In this document: positions 17,363-30,447 of the stretch, piece after piece
How the letters are laid out: each line of letters starts with the position of its first letter
Position numbering within the stretch: position 1 is the first letter of the stretch
From: Kryptolebias marmoratus
Taxonomy: Eukaryota; Chordata; Actinopteri; Cyprinodontiformes; Rivulidae
DNA length: 64,000 bases
Assembly: GCF_001649575.2 (NCBI RefSeq)
Contig: NC_051430.1
Location: 17,867,970-17,931,969 of the forward strand
Reading direction: 5' to 3'
Made by a program: the position numbers and the translations under genes
The notes under the pieces: generated by a model
The model's database searches: none
What the model was told of the DNA's origin: nothing
What the model saw: only the letters and a program-made list of their open reading frames with translations

Positions 17363-19092
17363 TTATTTCCTCTTCTTGCCTTTGCCCTTTTTGCCCTTCT
17401 TGCTTTTACTCTTATTCTTCAAGGCCTTGCGCACGCTGTAGCCCCTCCACCAGGCCTGAATGGTGACAGCACCTTTGGTCTTCAGCTCCAGCACCCTGAT
17501 CTCCTCTTTTCTCTTTTCCTCTGCCAGCCGCCGCCTCTCCTGGATCTGGCTGCACTGCGCCTCCAGGACAGAAAATGGTCCCTGCAGCTTCCTCACCTCC
17601 TCCTGCTCGTTCTCATATTTGTTTTCGACCACCTCCAACTCAGTCTGAAGCAGGCGGAGGTGAAGGAATGAGAAGAGAGAGATATGTCATCAGGATACAT
17701 TTTTTAAAAATCTATCTTTTCAACCTCTGTAAAAAAAAAAGAGTACAGTCTGTCAAACTGCTGCTCCTGTTGTGGTAAAACACAACAGAACCCAGAGAAC
17801 CTGCTTCAATGTTTTCTGTGGTGAGATTTCTGTGTTTTCAAGTCTTTGTTTTGACCAAAAAAGGAATCAATAGAGCATACAACATGTTTTTATATTCAGA
17901 AAATGACTCCTCACATTGTGATAAAGGAGTGACACTTTGCTATTATTATTATAAATTTTTAAATATAACTGAGTTTGTACCTGGATTTTTTCAATGTCCT
18001 TATCAAATGTTTGAAATAAGCTTTCGATTTCCATCTCCAAATTTTCATTTTTCTGTCAAAGAGAAAAAAATATTGTGAGTAAACACAAGCATAATTCACT
18101 ACTGATGTGAAAATCAAAATGTGACACTTCATATAAATTGACCTCCAGGAGAATCCTCTGCGCCTGTCGGTTTGCAAGCATCAAACTGTTGAGCTGAGCG
18201 TTTAGCTGATCCACTTCCTGGTGCAAACTGGTCAGCTTTGAGCTTGATGCCATCATATTTAGTTCATCCTGGTGCTCTCGGAGAGGTTGGCGTTCCTGTT
18301 TTTGTTCAGCAGGCCTGTTTAAATATCTCTGAAAACTTTCTATCTCGCTGCCTTTCTTTAAAATCTGCAGAAATAACAGAAAGACGGGACAGGTGGGAGC
18401 AAGTCTCCGGCTCTATCTGATAAAGTACAGCAAACCAAGCTCCTGGGGTGCCCTGCAGGTTGGTGTCTCACCTCTTTCTCCAGTTGCTCCAATTTTTCTT
18501 CCAGTTGCTTCAAAGTTTCGTTAACATTTTCTTCCTGCGACATCATACAGCCCAAACTTTGAACAAAGGATGAAGATGGTTGATTTTGGAGGACCTCACG
18601 TGGGAATTCATCAAGACCAGGAAGCAGATTTTCTACCACGTGGCTGTGAAACATCTGGAGCGTTCTGATTAACATTGATTCGCTCTCCCCTACTTCCACA
18701 TTAAGTTCCACTCTGAGGCCCAAAAGCACATCTGGATGGTTTCTGAAAAACCTGAGCACATCTCTGACTGAGTTCTTTACGTTTTCCTTGAGTTGAACCC
18801 TTTTCCTCTTTTCCTCTTTGGCCTCTCTCCGTTGCTTGAGACCTTCCAGCTTCTCCAATCTTTCTTCTGAGTCCTGATGGGCTCGAAGGACCCTGCTCAA
18901 GTCCTGGTCCAGAACACCAGACTCGCTGTCAAACTGAAGGACGGAAGGCAGAAACGCTACAATTTCTACCTGACGGATACAGTTTTCCAGAACCCTTGAA
19001 ATACGCTCAGCCTCAGGAGAGAGCTTCTCCTGTGGTGACAAAGATGCGTCTTCTGACTGAATAGTTTCAGCTGTTGCTTCCTCTGCAGACAT
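17363..19092 (-). CDS. iqcd: IQ domain-containing protein D / dynein regulatory complex subunit 10
   Basis: The exons, in transcription order, are 18472-19092, 18143-18364, 17981-18052 and 17363-17644. All begin and end in phase 0 with GT-AG introns, giving 398 aa. The protein is mostly charged helix and coiled coil (for example EERLEKLEGLKQRREAKEEK and LKQLEEKLEQLEKE). Residues about 362-385 form an IQ motif, GAVTIQAWWRGYSVRKAL, followed by a lysine-rich tail. IQCD (DRC10) is part of the nexin-dynein regulatory complex of motile cilia and sperm flagella; the IQ motif predicts calmodulin binding. The start at 19092 follows a good acceptor (TTTTTAG) at 19116-19117, so the leader is spliced and the open frame upstream of the start is intronic. 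It is head-to-head with tpcn1, as in human 12q24.13. Confidence 0.88.
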
Positions 19093-19752
19093 CCTGTCAC
19101 AAGATGGCAGAACTGCTAAAAAGGAAAGTAAACGAGAAAGTTGTGAAATTATAAACTCCAAAAATGTATATGTGTAGACTGGGTTTCTTGTAGTTACTAA
19201 ATATCTGATTTAGATCCAGAATAAAAGCTTGTTCATTCCACTTCGTTTTTTTTTTTTTGTTTTTTTTTTTTTACCTGTTTCTCCAAAATATAAACCAATG
19301 TGGCCTAAAAACAAAAGTTTGGGATTTTTGCCATCTTGCCTTTTGGAAAATAAAGCTAGGGAGGAGCAAGGTTGGTGCTCATCTGTCCCCTACTGCACTT
19401 TTCTCTGCTAAAATATTTCTTCTTTGAGTGGGCAGAAACAACCATGTGAAGCCTTACAGAGCAGTGAGCTGCAAAAACACTGTAAAGAAAGCACGGGTCA
19501 CAATTTCCCCACAATATTGGAAGAGACTCAGAATGGAATTACTTCAAGTTACTACTGCTGAAAGTAGTTTTACAGCAAACATCCTGAACAATAGGGTTTT
19601 ATTTACAAATCTTCACAATTCTTATTTTCTCATTTTATTCCAAACCTAATCTACACGAAAAGAGTCCAAAGGCTCACCTTATTTTACTTGTGATCTACAA
19701 ATCCCATAAAAAAAATATTGTTTTAAAAGTGAAACTAAGCTAAAAGACCTAC

Positions 19753-19835
19753 CTGCTGACTCGCTTCAAATTGTAATTGTTTATTCCGTTGCTATGATAC
19801 CGTGAAACAGAACCCATGGTGCCATAGCAACTAGA
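19753..19835 (-). other. iqcd: Probable 5' leader exon of iqcd
   Basis: The minus strand has a good donor (CAG followed by GTAGGT) ending an exon at 19753. It pairs with the acceptor in front of the coding exon at 19115. The 5' end is placed only approximately, near the X-box-like site. Confidence 0.45.
19818..19831. promoter_or_regulatory. RFX X-box-like site at the iqcd 5' end
   Basis: GGTGCCATAGCAAC matches the RFX X-box pattern GTTNCCATRGNAAC at all but the second position. A second half-site, GTTGCTATG, lies at 19788-19796. RFX factors drive ciliary genes, and iqcd/drc10 is a ciliary gene whose inferred leader starts here, so function is plausible but inferred. Confidence 0.5.
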
Positions 19836-19850
19836 ACTCTTTACTAGCGA

Positions 19851-19907
<57 letters not shown>
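19851..19907. repeat. (ACT)n microsatellite
   Basis: About 19 uninterrupted ACT units, between the iqcd and tpcn1 5' ends. Confidence 0.9.
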
Positions 19908-19909
19908 AC

Positions 19910-20614
19910 ACTTACTTGTATATCAGTTTACAGTCAATTAACTAGATATACAACCCTCACCCAAAAAAGAAGAAGAACAACAAAAAAGCCATTTTAATTA
20001 AAACCGCTGCGGTTACGGTTTTTTATTTTGAAAATCCCCCAGGCTGCCGTAAATTGATTCGGTGTCGCGAGTTTGTTTTTATATCTCTTGGATCTTCCCA
20101 GGCGTCTCTGGTGCAGCTAACGATGAAAGCGTTGAACCGTCAGCCGTGTGGACCAAACCAGATGTACAGATTTCGGCGTTCTTCGCGTTAAGAACCAGAC
20201 GCAGCTGTTGTTACTCAGCGGACAGATGCTGCTTCTGGTGATGGCCACAGACGGACAGCCTCGGCTTGTTAGCCTCTGAGGGACAGTTTCGAAACTGTAA
20301 GTCGGCGAGAGAAATGTCTTTCGCGACAGGACAAAGACTAAACCCGGAAAAACAAAGTTGTGTTCACCTAGCACAACTTAAAACGCGCTAACTGGATATC
20401 TCACTGAAACCATTTGACCCTGTGGTCGGCTGTCGCCACAGCACAGAGCTTCGTTTGTTAGCTAAAACGCTGCTGATTTAGTCTCCTTCCACTGCACTAA
20501 AGATGCGCGCCTCTCGTGTTAGCAAAACTAACCGTGAGCTTGTTTAACCAGTGTGTACATTGGAGTAACTCCAGCTGAAATTCGAAGCAGGTTAGAGTTT
20601 CTTGGTTTGAAAGC
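19910..20614. promoter_or_regulatory. Shared upstream region of iqcd and tpcn1
   Basis: The two divergent genes start about 1.5 kb apart (start codons at 19092 and 20615). The stretch from about 20000 to 20600 is CpG-richer than the surroundings and has no supported coding sequence. It probably holds the tpcn1 promoter and 5' UTR. The exact transcription starts are not visible. Confidence 0.45.
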
Positions 20615-23600
20615 ATGGAGTCCGACGACGATGTGCCTCTCATCCTGACGTGGGACGAGGCGAACAGCGGTCTGCTCAGCGAGGAGACGGAGAGAGGAGA
20701 CCAAAGTAAGTCTGCAGCCTCTTCACGCACAAGCCTTCTTTTACTTTTCGGCCTCCTCTGTCCTCACTCCAGCTACCTCCATGTCCTCTCTGACTGCATC
20801 CATATGTCTCCTCTTTGTCTCTTTCCTGGCAGCTGCATCTCTAACATCCTTCTACCAATATAGCCACTGTCCCTCCTCTGCACATGTCCAAACCATCTCA
20901 GTCTGTCCTCTTTGTCTCTAACATCCTTCTGTCCCTCCTCTGCACATGTCCAAACCATCTCAGTCTGTCCTCTCTAACTTTATCTCCCAGTCGTTCAACC
21001 TGTGCTGCACCTCTGATGACCTCATTCCTAATCCTGTCCATCCTTGTTCCTTGCCAAGGAGAACCTCAACATCTTCAGCTCTGACACTTCCAGTTCTGTC
21101 TCCTCTCTTTTTGTCTTTGCCTTAAGAAGTACAATTAATTCTTATGAAGAGGTCCCCGCTGCACTGCCACTTACAGTTTGTACTACATACTACTTCTGTG
21201 AAGTTTCTATGTCAGCTGCATGTAGGCTGAAATACGGAGCATTTATTTCTGTAAATGTGCACATTTACTCCAACACTAGGCTGAAGTAGAAGTTTGAACC
21301 TTATTTAAACGCTCCGCTCCGTAACATTATGGTTTTTATTTTCTCCACTACTGTTGTTTGACAACTTCAGTTTCTGTCAGCTTCTCAGAATACCATTTTT
21401 GTCCTTTCTGTCACTGGAACCACTTATCAAAAACTGTATTATTTCAAAGAAACATTTTTGATCAATTGAAAGAATGTATCCAGCCCGGGTAAAGTTTATA
21501 CCCAACTCTACCGCACTAAAATACAACATGCACATTCAGTTAAAAAGATTATATGCTAGTTAGGCTCGGAGAAAAGACACTTTCTTTCAGATTAAGCAGC
21601 AGTTTTGCACTTGTGTAAAACTTGCTGACGTAAATTGCCTCATGGAGGAAAGAATAAGGGAGACTGGAAGACCCAGCTTGTTGATTTTTATCAGTTTACT
21701 GATATTTATTTATAACAGAAGGTATTAGGGATGAGACTGTTTCCAGCAGCAGACTATGTCCGCCTTAAGGTGGTAAGAGAATATGTTTATATGAGTTAAA
21801 GAAGCTTATCAGAAAGGGACAAGGACAGCTGCATCGTTAGAAGAGCGGTATGACCTGGCATCAGAATGTGATAAGGTACGGACTCTGTTCAACAAATGAA
21901 GACATGTTACTAAATTTATCTTTCCACCACAAATCGCATACTTTAGTGAGGCTTTGGATGCAGAACCTTTAGTCTTCGTATATCGTAGGTGTGAAAATAC
22001 AGGATCACATGTCGTGAGATGGAAATAAAGCCCAACTTACCACAGTTTCATGAATGCAGCCGCGAGCCACCTGATGTCGACTCTCAGCTGTAAATATTCC
22101 GCACATCCAGGTCATGCAGCTGTAAAAGACACAGCACCTGTAGGCTCACACGTGTGCAGTGTGTTTGGGGATCCCTCCACTTTTGTTTTGCTCAGATACG
22201 AGCTACAAACGGATCCATCCGAGAGGGAAACTGCTGGTTCAGCAGACCGTGCCCCCCCCTTCAGCCCCTTTCCTGGTGCACATGGGCAGTCTGTGTGTGT
22301 TGTGTCTGCAGGCTGTGTGTACTGAATCACTCCCTCAAGATCCGGGGGTGAACAGGAAGAGACGAGCAATATCCTTTTTTTTTTTTTTTTAAATTTTCCG
22401 AGGACATTTGTGGGAGTGGCGTGCAAGTGGAAAGAGTCAAACTTTTGTTGTTGGTTGCTGTTGGAGCCTTCTGGAATGAGAGGAACTTTGAATCTGGACG
22501 CTGACGGGGAAAAAAGGCGGCGTTTTTTCACCTGAATGACGAGTCACATGCCCTGGATGAAAGCGTGGACTTTGACTTTATGATCACAAAACTATATTTA
22601 GTTGTTTTTTTTTTTCCTCCCCGGGAGTCAGGACTATGGAGCCTGTTTGTGTCTCTGCGAGCCTGACCTCATCGTGTTCTCTCGGAGCTCCAAACATGTT
22701 ATTGTTCTCAAACAAACGGGTGATTTCAGTGGCACAGAGCTGACTTGTAACAGGACTACTGGCAGGCTGCTGCTGGGCGAGACTTTTGATCTTAACATCA
22801 GTCTGCTGCCGTCGTGTTGGACTGCAAACATCTGTGGCTGCATCGCTGAGACTCGTATGACCTACATTAGGTTTGATTGCATGGAGTTGTGTGCCTGAGG
22901 GTGGAACCCATAACATGCAGTATGTGGGATGAGCAACCAGATGCACTGGCAAAGGAGTAAAATCTGCAAAAGATGCATGGAGGAACTGATATTTGAAGAA
23001 TTAGACTGATTAATGAGAGCTTAATTGCATCAACGTTTGACTCCGTTCAAGGCTTTTGTGTCTTTCAGAAGACTGAACACTGAATTGTGTTCTACATTAT
23101 CTTGTTCTTTTTTATTTTTAGAATTTTTGGTGCCTCACGTGACTTTTTTTATGTTAGTTTCCGTTTTAATGCTGGATTAATTCCTCTTCTGGCGTGTCTG
23201 CATCCTGTCTGTGGCACGAAAGAAGCATTAAAGGCGATGTAACATCGGTGCAAATTCTTACAGAATTGCACGCTGAACTTCAAAGTTCACAGTGCAGTTA
23301 AGGCTTATTTTACTGTCCAGGTGTTGTTTAGTTGCTACAGCTCTCATCACAATGACCGTATTCCTCAGCTTTTATTTTTTTTTTTTTAAAGAAGTACTGA
23401 ACTTTCCGAGCATGTTGACGTCTCCAGAGTTCTTCTGACCACTAAGACATTTCAGCATCTGTGAGGATCTCATCTGGACCACACTCGTGACTCGTGTTTC
23501 CGGTGTTTCCCCTCAGGCTTGAGTGGGATGTTTGGCTATCGTTGTCTCCAGATGTGTGTAAATGCTGGAACAGGACCAGTCTGCTGTGAAAGACACACAC

Positions 23601-26600
23601 ACACTTGTGGCTGTGGCGTGGATGCTGGGGACCTTGATACTTTCACGCAGCTGAGGCACACAGAGCAAATCCAGACAGATCAATGGAGACTTTACACAGA
23701 CGGGCAGCTGGTTTCCATGACGATCAGTGCTGTAACGAGAGTCCAGCAGTGATTTCCTCGTATACCTTACAGTTCGATCTAGACTGCGTTGGTAGGCACA
23801 AACTCTGTGTGTGTGTGTGTGTGTTTCTGTTAATCGAAGTGCATAAATGATTAATGTAAGTTTGTTTTTTTTAATTTCAGATGGAGGGGGTAATTATGAC
23901 ATAGTGAACAATGCAGTGGTTTCAACTCCTGGGCCACAGAACAACAGAAACCAAAACGTCTCACTGAAGCAAAGCTGGGAGATGAACTACCAAGAGGCAG
24001 CCATATACCTGCAGGTATTCATAAACGGTTAGAGTGTACACTCATTCACGTGGTCACAAAAGGAAATTTTCATACCTTCTGCTCTATATTGTTAAGAAGC
24101 GTTTAAGGCTGTAAAAAGGTCATTCGAAATAAAATTAGCTGCTGCCTCAGGAAGGACATTTTTTAAATGCGTGTTTCAATTTAATTTACAGGAAGGGGAG
24201 AACAATGATAAGTTCTTCACTCACCCTCGAAACCCGAAAGCCCTCGCAGCGTACTTGTTTGCCCACAACCACCTGTTCTACATGATGGAGCTGTTCACGG
24301 GCCTGCTGCTGTTGATGCTGTCGCTGTGCGAAGCGCCCGCCGTTCCCTCGCTGCGCCTGGACGTCTACGTGAGTCAGCGCAAAACCGTTGCCGCCCGCTT
24401 CTTGAACATCTTTCAAAGTTTGTGGGAGGCGGTCTGAAAAGGTGGCTCCACTGGAAAGAAGTTCGTAGACGTGGCATTCTGAACGTGTTTACCAAACGGT
24501 GTGAAACTCAGTTCACGCTTTTCCTTCTACCCCACTGGATCATCGTTTGAATAACCAAGAAAGATTTAAAGATAAATCTTTAGAAATGTGTTTTATCATG
24601 AATTTACTGCAGTTAGTGAGCATGCTGTGGGATTATAGTTTGCAGTTATCACCAGAAACTATTTGTATTCTGCAGATTCACGCCACTCTGGAACTGCTGG
24701 CTTTGCTGACGGTGGCTTTTGAACTCTGCATGAAACTGCGATGGTTAGGCTTCCACACTTTCATCCGGCACAAGAGGACAATGGTGAAGGTAAATGGCAC
24801 TTTTTGGTGGGGTAAGGAATAGTTGCAGAGTAGCCACAGAGCGCCAATCTTTGCACCATTTCTTCAAGACAAACTCTGCTTCTTATCTTTGTCTGGAGTA
24901 AGGCTTTTAGTTAAAGTATTTTGCTAATTTTTCTCTCTTCTCCCCGCACAGACATGTGTGTTGCTGATGCAGTTTGTGGAGGCCATCGTGGTTCTGATCA
25001 GGCAAACGTCTCACGTTCGAGTGACCAGAGCTCTCAGACCGATATTCCTGGTGGACTGTAGATACTGTGGCGCTGTGCGCAGGTGCACGATGATCTAAAC
25101 GTATACAGTACAGATACTTGACAAAATCATGCAGTCAAGTCAAAGTCAGGGCCTCAAAAACAGAAGTTACAGTTATATTTAAGTCCTTAAATTATATTTG
25201 ATCACTTTAATTTAGCTTTTAAATATTTGGTAAATGTATTGCACAGTTTTAAATGGTCTCTGGTGCAGCTGTCTATGAATTAGTATTTTACAGTTGGGCA
25301 TATTAAATGATTTGATGAACCATAGGGTGTTTCAGTGGCTTCTATAAATGTCTGAAGCTTGACTTGAAGAATATACTGATATTATTTATTGGATCTGCAA
25401 AATCCTTTCTACATTATGTTTAATGGCACTGATAATTATTTTATTCTGTGTATTTTATTCTTATTTTATTCCTGCTGGAAGCAGTAATTAACAAAATGTC
25501 TTTCATCCAATCAGGAACTTGCGTCAGATCTTCCAGTCCCTCCCGTCTTTTATTGACATTCTCCTGCTGCTGCTTTTCTTCATGGTTATATTTGCGATCT
25601 TGGGTAAGAATGTGGTAAATGCTGTTTGATTAGTACCATCTTTTTTTTTTTTTTTAACGCTGTAACTTTGTGTGTTTGGTCTGCTTCAGGTTTCTGCCTG
25701 TTCTCCACAAACACAGCCGACCCGGTATGTTGAGTCTTTAGTCTGCCTGATAATCATTTGTGTATCTTATGTAAGTGTAGAAGGAGGCTTGTGTGGTTCT
25801 TCGTCCTGTGCCACCTTTCTGTTTGGTTAGATGTCCTTCTTTAAACCCGTGTCCTCTCACCGCAGTACTTCAACAGCCTGGAGAACAGCCTCGTCAGCCT
25901 GTTTGTGCTGCTGACCACAGCAAAGTAAGAATACTGTCTGCACGTATGGTACTGTTGAGTTATTTTTACACGCATGCCTTTCAACCAGACATTCCTGCTT
26001 TTACTCAGTTTTTTGTTTGTGTGTGTGTGGGGGTGTGTGTGACTCATTAATCTCCTGCATCTCTCTCTTGCAGTTTCCCTGATGTGATGATGCCAGCATA
26101 CTCCAAGAACCGCTGGTCTTGTGTTTTCTTCATAGTTTACCTCTCCATAGAGCTCTATTTTATCATGAACCTGGTACAGATCATTTACTTCTCACCGCTT
26201 CTAAGATATTTCTTTAAATAGACGTGAGTTTATTAGAAGTACTGCTGCACTGTCATGTTCCCCTCCAGCTCCTGGCGGTGGTGTTTGACACGTTCAACGA
26301 TGTTGAGAAGATGAAGTTTAAATCTCTCCTGCTGCACAAACGCTCTGCAATCGACCATGCCTTTCAGCTGTTAGTTAGCCGACAGGTATGCGTCTTGTCG
26401 CTGCCTTTCGCCTCCTGCGAGGTTTAATTTTCAACATTAGGGCTGCGGTTCTCACATGTAACCGTGTTGCTGTCGTTTTCTCGCCAGAGGCCGATGGGCA
26501 TGTCTCTAAAACAGTTTGATGGTCTGATGCGTTTTTACAGACCACGAATGTCGGCGAGAGACCGCTTCCTCACTTACAAAGCTCTGAACACGTCAGGAGC

Positions 26601-29600
26601 TCAAATGCTCAGGTGAGTGTCTGACAGGTTCTGTAAAGTAAAAATCCTTTTGCCTTTTTAAATGCATCATGTTTGCATTCGTTCCAACTGATTAGGAGTT
26701 TGTTCTGTTTCAGTCTTCAGGACTTTTATAAGTTTTATGAGGTTATTGGCCTTAAATGGAAGGTAATCATTTCTACATTTGTGTTGCAGTGTTTTGCAGT
26801 ATTTTTAAGTTGTGTCCCTGTAGCAGACTGTCACATACATGTACTGTAAATGTGTGTTGATTAGGCCCGACGAAGCGGGGAGCACTGGTTTGATGAGCTT
26901 CCACACACAGCCTTCCTCATATTTAAGGGCAAGTTCTCTTTTTTTATTTAGTCTCTTCTGCTTATTGCACAAATCAGAATTCTCTCGTAAGTCAGAGTGG
27001 GATAACTGCAAGCTCATTTTCACAAACGGTTTATTATCATCATTACTTTTCTTTTTTTTCCTCTCAGTCACTTTTCCATGTAGAAACAAGGTTCAAATCC
27101 CAAAAAGATTGACTTGTTTGCATGAGAGCTGAGATGACCTTTAATGGATGTGCTTTCTGCATTGTTTTCAAAATAATGTCTATAACAATATCTCGTATCT
27201 ATTTAATAATATTTCTCTGAAAAATTTAACAGCAGCTTTTCTTGTCTGTTTTGTTTACAAGCTATTTTTGCTTTCAGTTTAAACCTTTTTCACTGTTTAT
27301 AAAAAGGCACAAGACATTGTCAGTTTCTTGTGCCCTAATTTATTTCTGAACGCTCTTCTATTCAACAGGCATCCACCTGCTTGTGAAGTCAAAAGCTTTC
27401 CAGTACGCCATGTGTGAGTTTCATTAATGTTCCCTCAGCTTTTCTCACAGGAATCGCTCATTTCAGGTCTCTTTAACATTTCGTTGTGACTGCAGATGTG
27501 GTCGTGGCCATCAACGGTGTGTGGATCCTTGTGGAGACATACACACTGGACAGTAAGATCTCTCCCATTAACACACACACACACTCGAGGAGATGTGTCA
27601 AACACTGATCTCTGACCCTCCTCTGGTCATGCAGGGGGATATTCCTGGTCTGAATTTGTTCCCTGGAGTTACATTGTTTTCCTGACGAGTGAGTAGAGGG
27701 CTGCATTATTCCTCACACAGAAAAATGATAATATTCTCAATTTTAAGTTACATTTCTTTATTTTTACTGGGACCAACTCTGCCTCTGTCTTTTTTAGTTT
27801 ACGGTGTAGAAGTGTTATTGAAAATATCCGGTTTGGGGCCGATTGCTTATTTCCGATCCGGGTGGAATCTGTGAGTAATACCTCCCTTTTAATAAAGAAT
27901 GAAACCAAAACAAACATGTACATCTGTGTATTCAGGGTCTGTGTTGGAAAATATCCTGAACCGTGATTCTGCGTGTTTGTCTGTAATCTTCACTTTGTTT
28001 CTGTTGGTCCAGGTTTGATTTCTCAGTGACTGTGTTCGCCTTCCTCGGCCTGATTGCTCTCGCATTCAATATGGAGCCTTTCTACTTCATTGTAGTCCTC
28101 CGACCCCTCCAGCTCCTCCGGTGCGCTTTCCTCGTGCTTTTAAAATCGAGAGGACACATTCACGGACGGCCCGTCACATTTTGTTTTGCTCTTTCAACCG
28201 TCTGTGTTTTGGCTCTCGCAGGTTATTTAAGATAAAGCAGAGGTACCGTAACGTGTTGGACACCATGTTCGAGCTCTTCCCCAGGATGGCAAGTCTGGGG
28301 CTGACGTTAATCATCTTTTATTACTCCTTTGCCATCGTGGGTATGGAGTTCTTCGCCGATGTAGTTTCCCCCAACTGCTGCAAGTGAGTCACTTAGACTA
28401 AACTTTCCTCACATCTCCTTGTTTGTTAACGTTAATCCACATTCTTTGCATTGTTTTTTCTTCTTAGCACCAGCACAGTGGCAAACTCCTACAGACAGAT
28501 CAACATCACTGAAGGCAACAAAACCATCCTGGTAGAAGGCTACTATTATCTCAATAACTTCAACAACATTCTCAGCAGCTTCGGTAATTTTCTTTAAGAG
28601 GATAAGGCTTATAATACTTTCTATACTGTGCAAAAGTCTTGAGTTACCCCTCAATTCTAGGTATTTAGAGGCGTCTTCTACCCCACTACAATAAGACTGT
28701 TTTATACCAGTATTTGAGCTCTACTGATGCTTAAAGTTTTCCATTTGAACCGACCAAGTTCCTCATCCTGCACGGTCATTTTGCACAAGTCCCTTTTTTT
28801 ACTGCATATTATCTTGTACAGTGTTGATGCTACTTTAGTCTGAAACTTTCTAGTTCTGCGTCATACTTCACCAGTGCAACATTTGTATTTTGTTTGGACC
28901 AGTTTTTGGGACATTGCAGTCCTAAATGTTACTAATTAACTTTAATGTACTTTATATCTTAAATTTCACAACTCCGTTTTGCTTCAGAGAGACAGTTTTG
29001 GTTTTTTACATTTGTTGCTTTTTCACTCATTTTCAATCCTGTTCTTGTAGCTGACAGTTTTCAGAGGAATGTGGATTTTTTTTTTTTTTTATTGTGTAAC
29101 AAAAATCTACTTAAACATAAAAAAAGGCATCCAACATAAGCAATGAATCAGTGTTGTGTCGACACAAAAGACAACTTAGCAGCAAAACCTTTGATTTCTG
29201 AAGTCTGGAAAACTTCCAGGTTGAAGAAAAGGAATAAAGGAACGAGGAACAGAATGTTGTTTGGACATTACTTTTCATGTCTCAACGAGTTGATTATGCT
29301 TTTATTGTTTCTTTATTAATTTTAAAGGAGATGCTCATGTTGGGTGTATAAACTTGTCTTATTTAAAAAAAACAAACAACCTTTCATCTTTACTCCAGTG
29401 ACGCTGTTTGAGCTGACTGTGGTCAACAACTGGTACATCACCATGGTGAGGTTCATTTGCAGCAGTTTCACTGATGATCAGTGGGTGTCTCTGTCTGACC
29501 GCTGCCTTTTCTCTGCCATCAGGAAGGAGTGACGTCCATGACGAGTCACTGGAGTCGTTTGTACTTCATGACGTTTTACATTGTTACCATGGTGAGGCTG

Positions 29601-30447
29601 TTTGTAACTTTAATTCTAGATTAAGAAGATTTATTATGCATGAACATGACCAAGCATGTGTGTCTGTTACCAGGTGGTGATGACCATCATTGTGGCTTTT
29701 ATTCTGGATGCGTTTGTGTTCCGCATGAACTACAGCCGCAAGAACCGGGAAACGGTGGATAACCCGGGGGGTACGTGAGAGCTTGTGTCGAGTAATTTGC
29801 ATTGCTTCTTGCCTTGATGGTCGAGCATAGACGTGAACTCCCAGCAGTCGCAGCCTGTGTAACACATCTGAATGTGCTGCAGATGAGAACGGGATCGTGT
29901 TCGAAGTAGAAGTGAGGCGAGATGAAGCTCTGGCCACTCTTGAGCTGTACAAGCAGATGTCCCCGGGGCTGTCCTCCATCAGCTCACTTGTAGGAGTCCT
30001 ACAGTCCATGGACAGGAGTGGGGTAAGAACATAACGCTGTGAACTTGTCCTCCTCTGCTTTGCAAACAAACTGTGTTAATAATCTCTCTTTCCTGTGCCA
30101 TGGACAGCACACGTCTCTGATGTACCTCGGTCGCAGGTCAAGGACAAAGAGTGACCTCAGTATGAAAATGTATGAGGAAGAGATACAGGTGAGAAACTGA
30201 AGAAGTTGTTTCCTATCAAAAACAACTGTTGGACTATTGTGACTTTTTTTTTTTCCCTCTTCATTTCAATACACATCTTGTTTTTCTCACCCCCCGCCCC
30301 CAGGAGTGGTACGCAGAGTATTCAAACAAAAACCTGTCTCAAGAACTTGAACAGAGCCTGAGACCAATCGTCGAAAGTCCCGGCTCTGACTCGTATCCCT
30401 TCTCAGAGCCACAGCTGAACTCACAAACAGAGCACAGCATTAACTAA
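20615..30447 (+). CDS. tpcn1: Two pore segment channel 1 (TPC1)
   Basis: There are 26 coding exons: 20615-20705, 23881-24014, 24192-24368, 24676-24789, 24952-25082, 25515-25603, 25690-25724, 25866-25924, 26074-26173, 26269-26385, 26488-26612, 26714-26762, 26865-26928, 27369-27413, 27496-27552, 27635-27688, 27798-27870, 28013-28120, 28222-28383, 28468-28583, 29399-29445, 29523-29591, 29674-29770, 29883-30022, 30108-30188, 30304-30447. All phases join, giving 825 aa (human 816). The start [15 protein letters not shown] matches the TPC1 N-terminus. The protein is a two-repeat, 12-TM endolysosomal cation channel gated by PI(3,5)P2 and, for TPC1, voltage. The first pore has TTANFPDVMMP (about 274-284), the second VVNNWYI (about 641-647). 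The second S4 reads [20 protein letters not shown]-glycosylation sites precede pore 2 (NIT, NKT). Intron 13 uses a GC donor. A large first intron (3.2 kb) carries a LINE remnant. Confidence 0.97.
20740..21085 (-). mobile_element. 3' end of an RTE-type LINE open reading frame, degraded
   Basis: The minus strand encodes the C-terminal tail typical of RTE-like LINE ORF2 proteins: RDRIRNE, then a GDK block, [13 protein letters not shown] and [16 protein letters not shown] 62-bp segment containing the [11 protein letters not shown] block is tandemly duplicated (copies start near 20869 and 20931). It is a 5'-truncated, frame-broken copy inside tpcn1 intron 1. Confidence 0.7.
21086..23880. other. 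Rest of tpcn1 intron 1, noncoding
   Basis: No exon was recognised. The stretch has a poly(T) tract near 22376-22390 and a (TG)n tract at 23803-23824, shortly before the exon 2 acceptor. Confidence 0.6.
28584..29398. other. tpcn1 intron 20, noncoding
   Basis: This AT-rich intron of 815 bases has poly(T) runs near 29077-29091. I saw nothing else in it. Confidence 0.6.

Noticed and set aside
19093..19161. N-terminal extension of iqcd from an upstream in-frame ATG at 19161
   Set aside because: A strong acceptor (TTTTTAG at about 19116) lies between that ATG and the start at 19092, and the extra residues look like translated intron.
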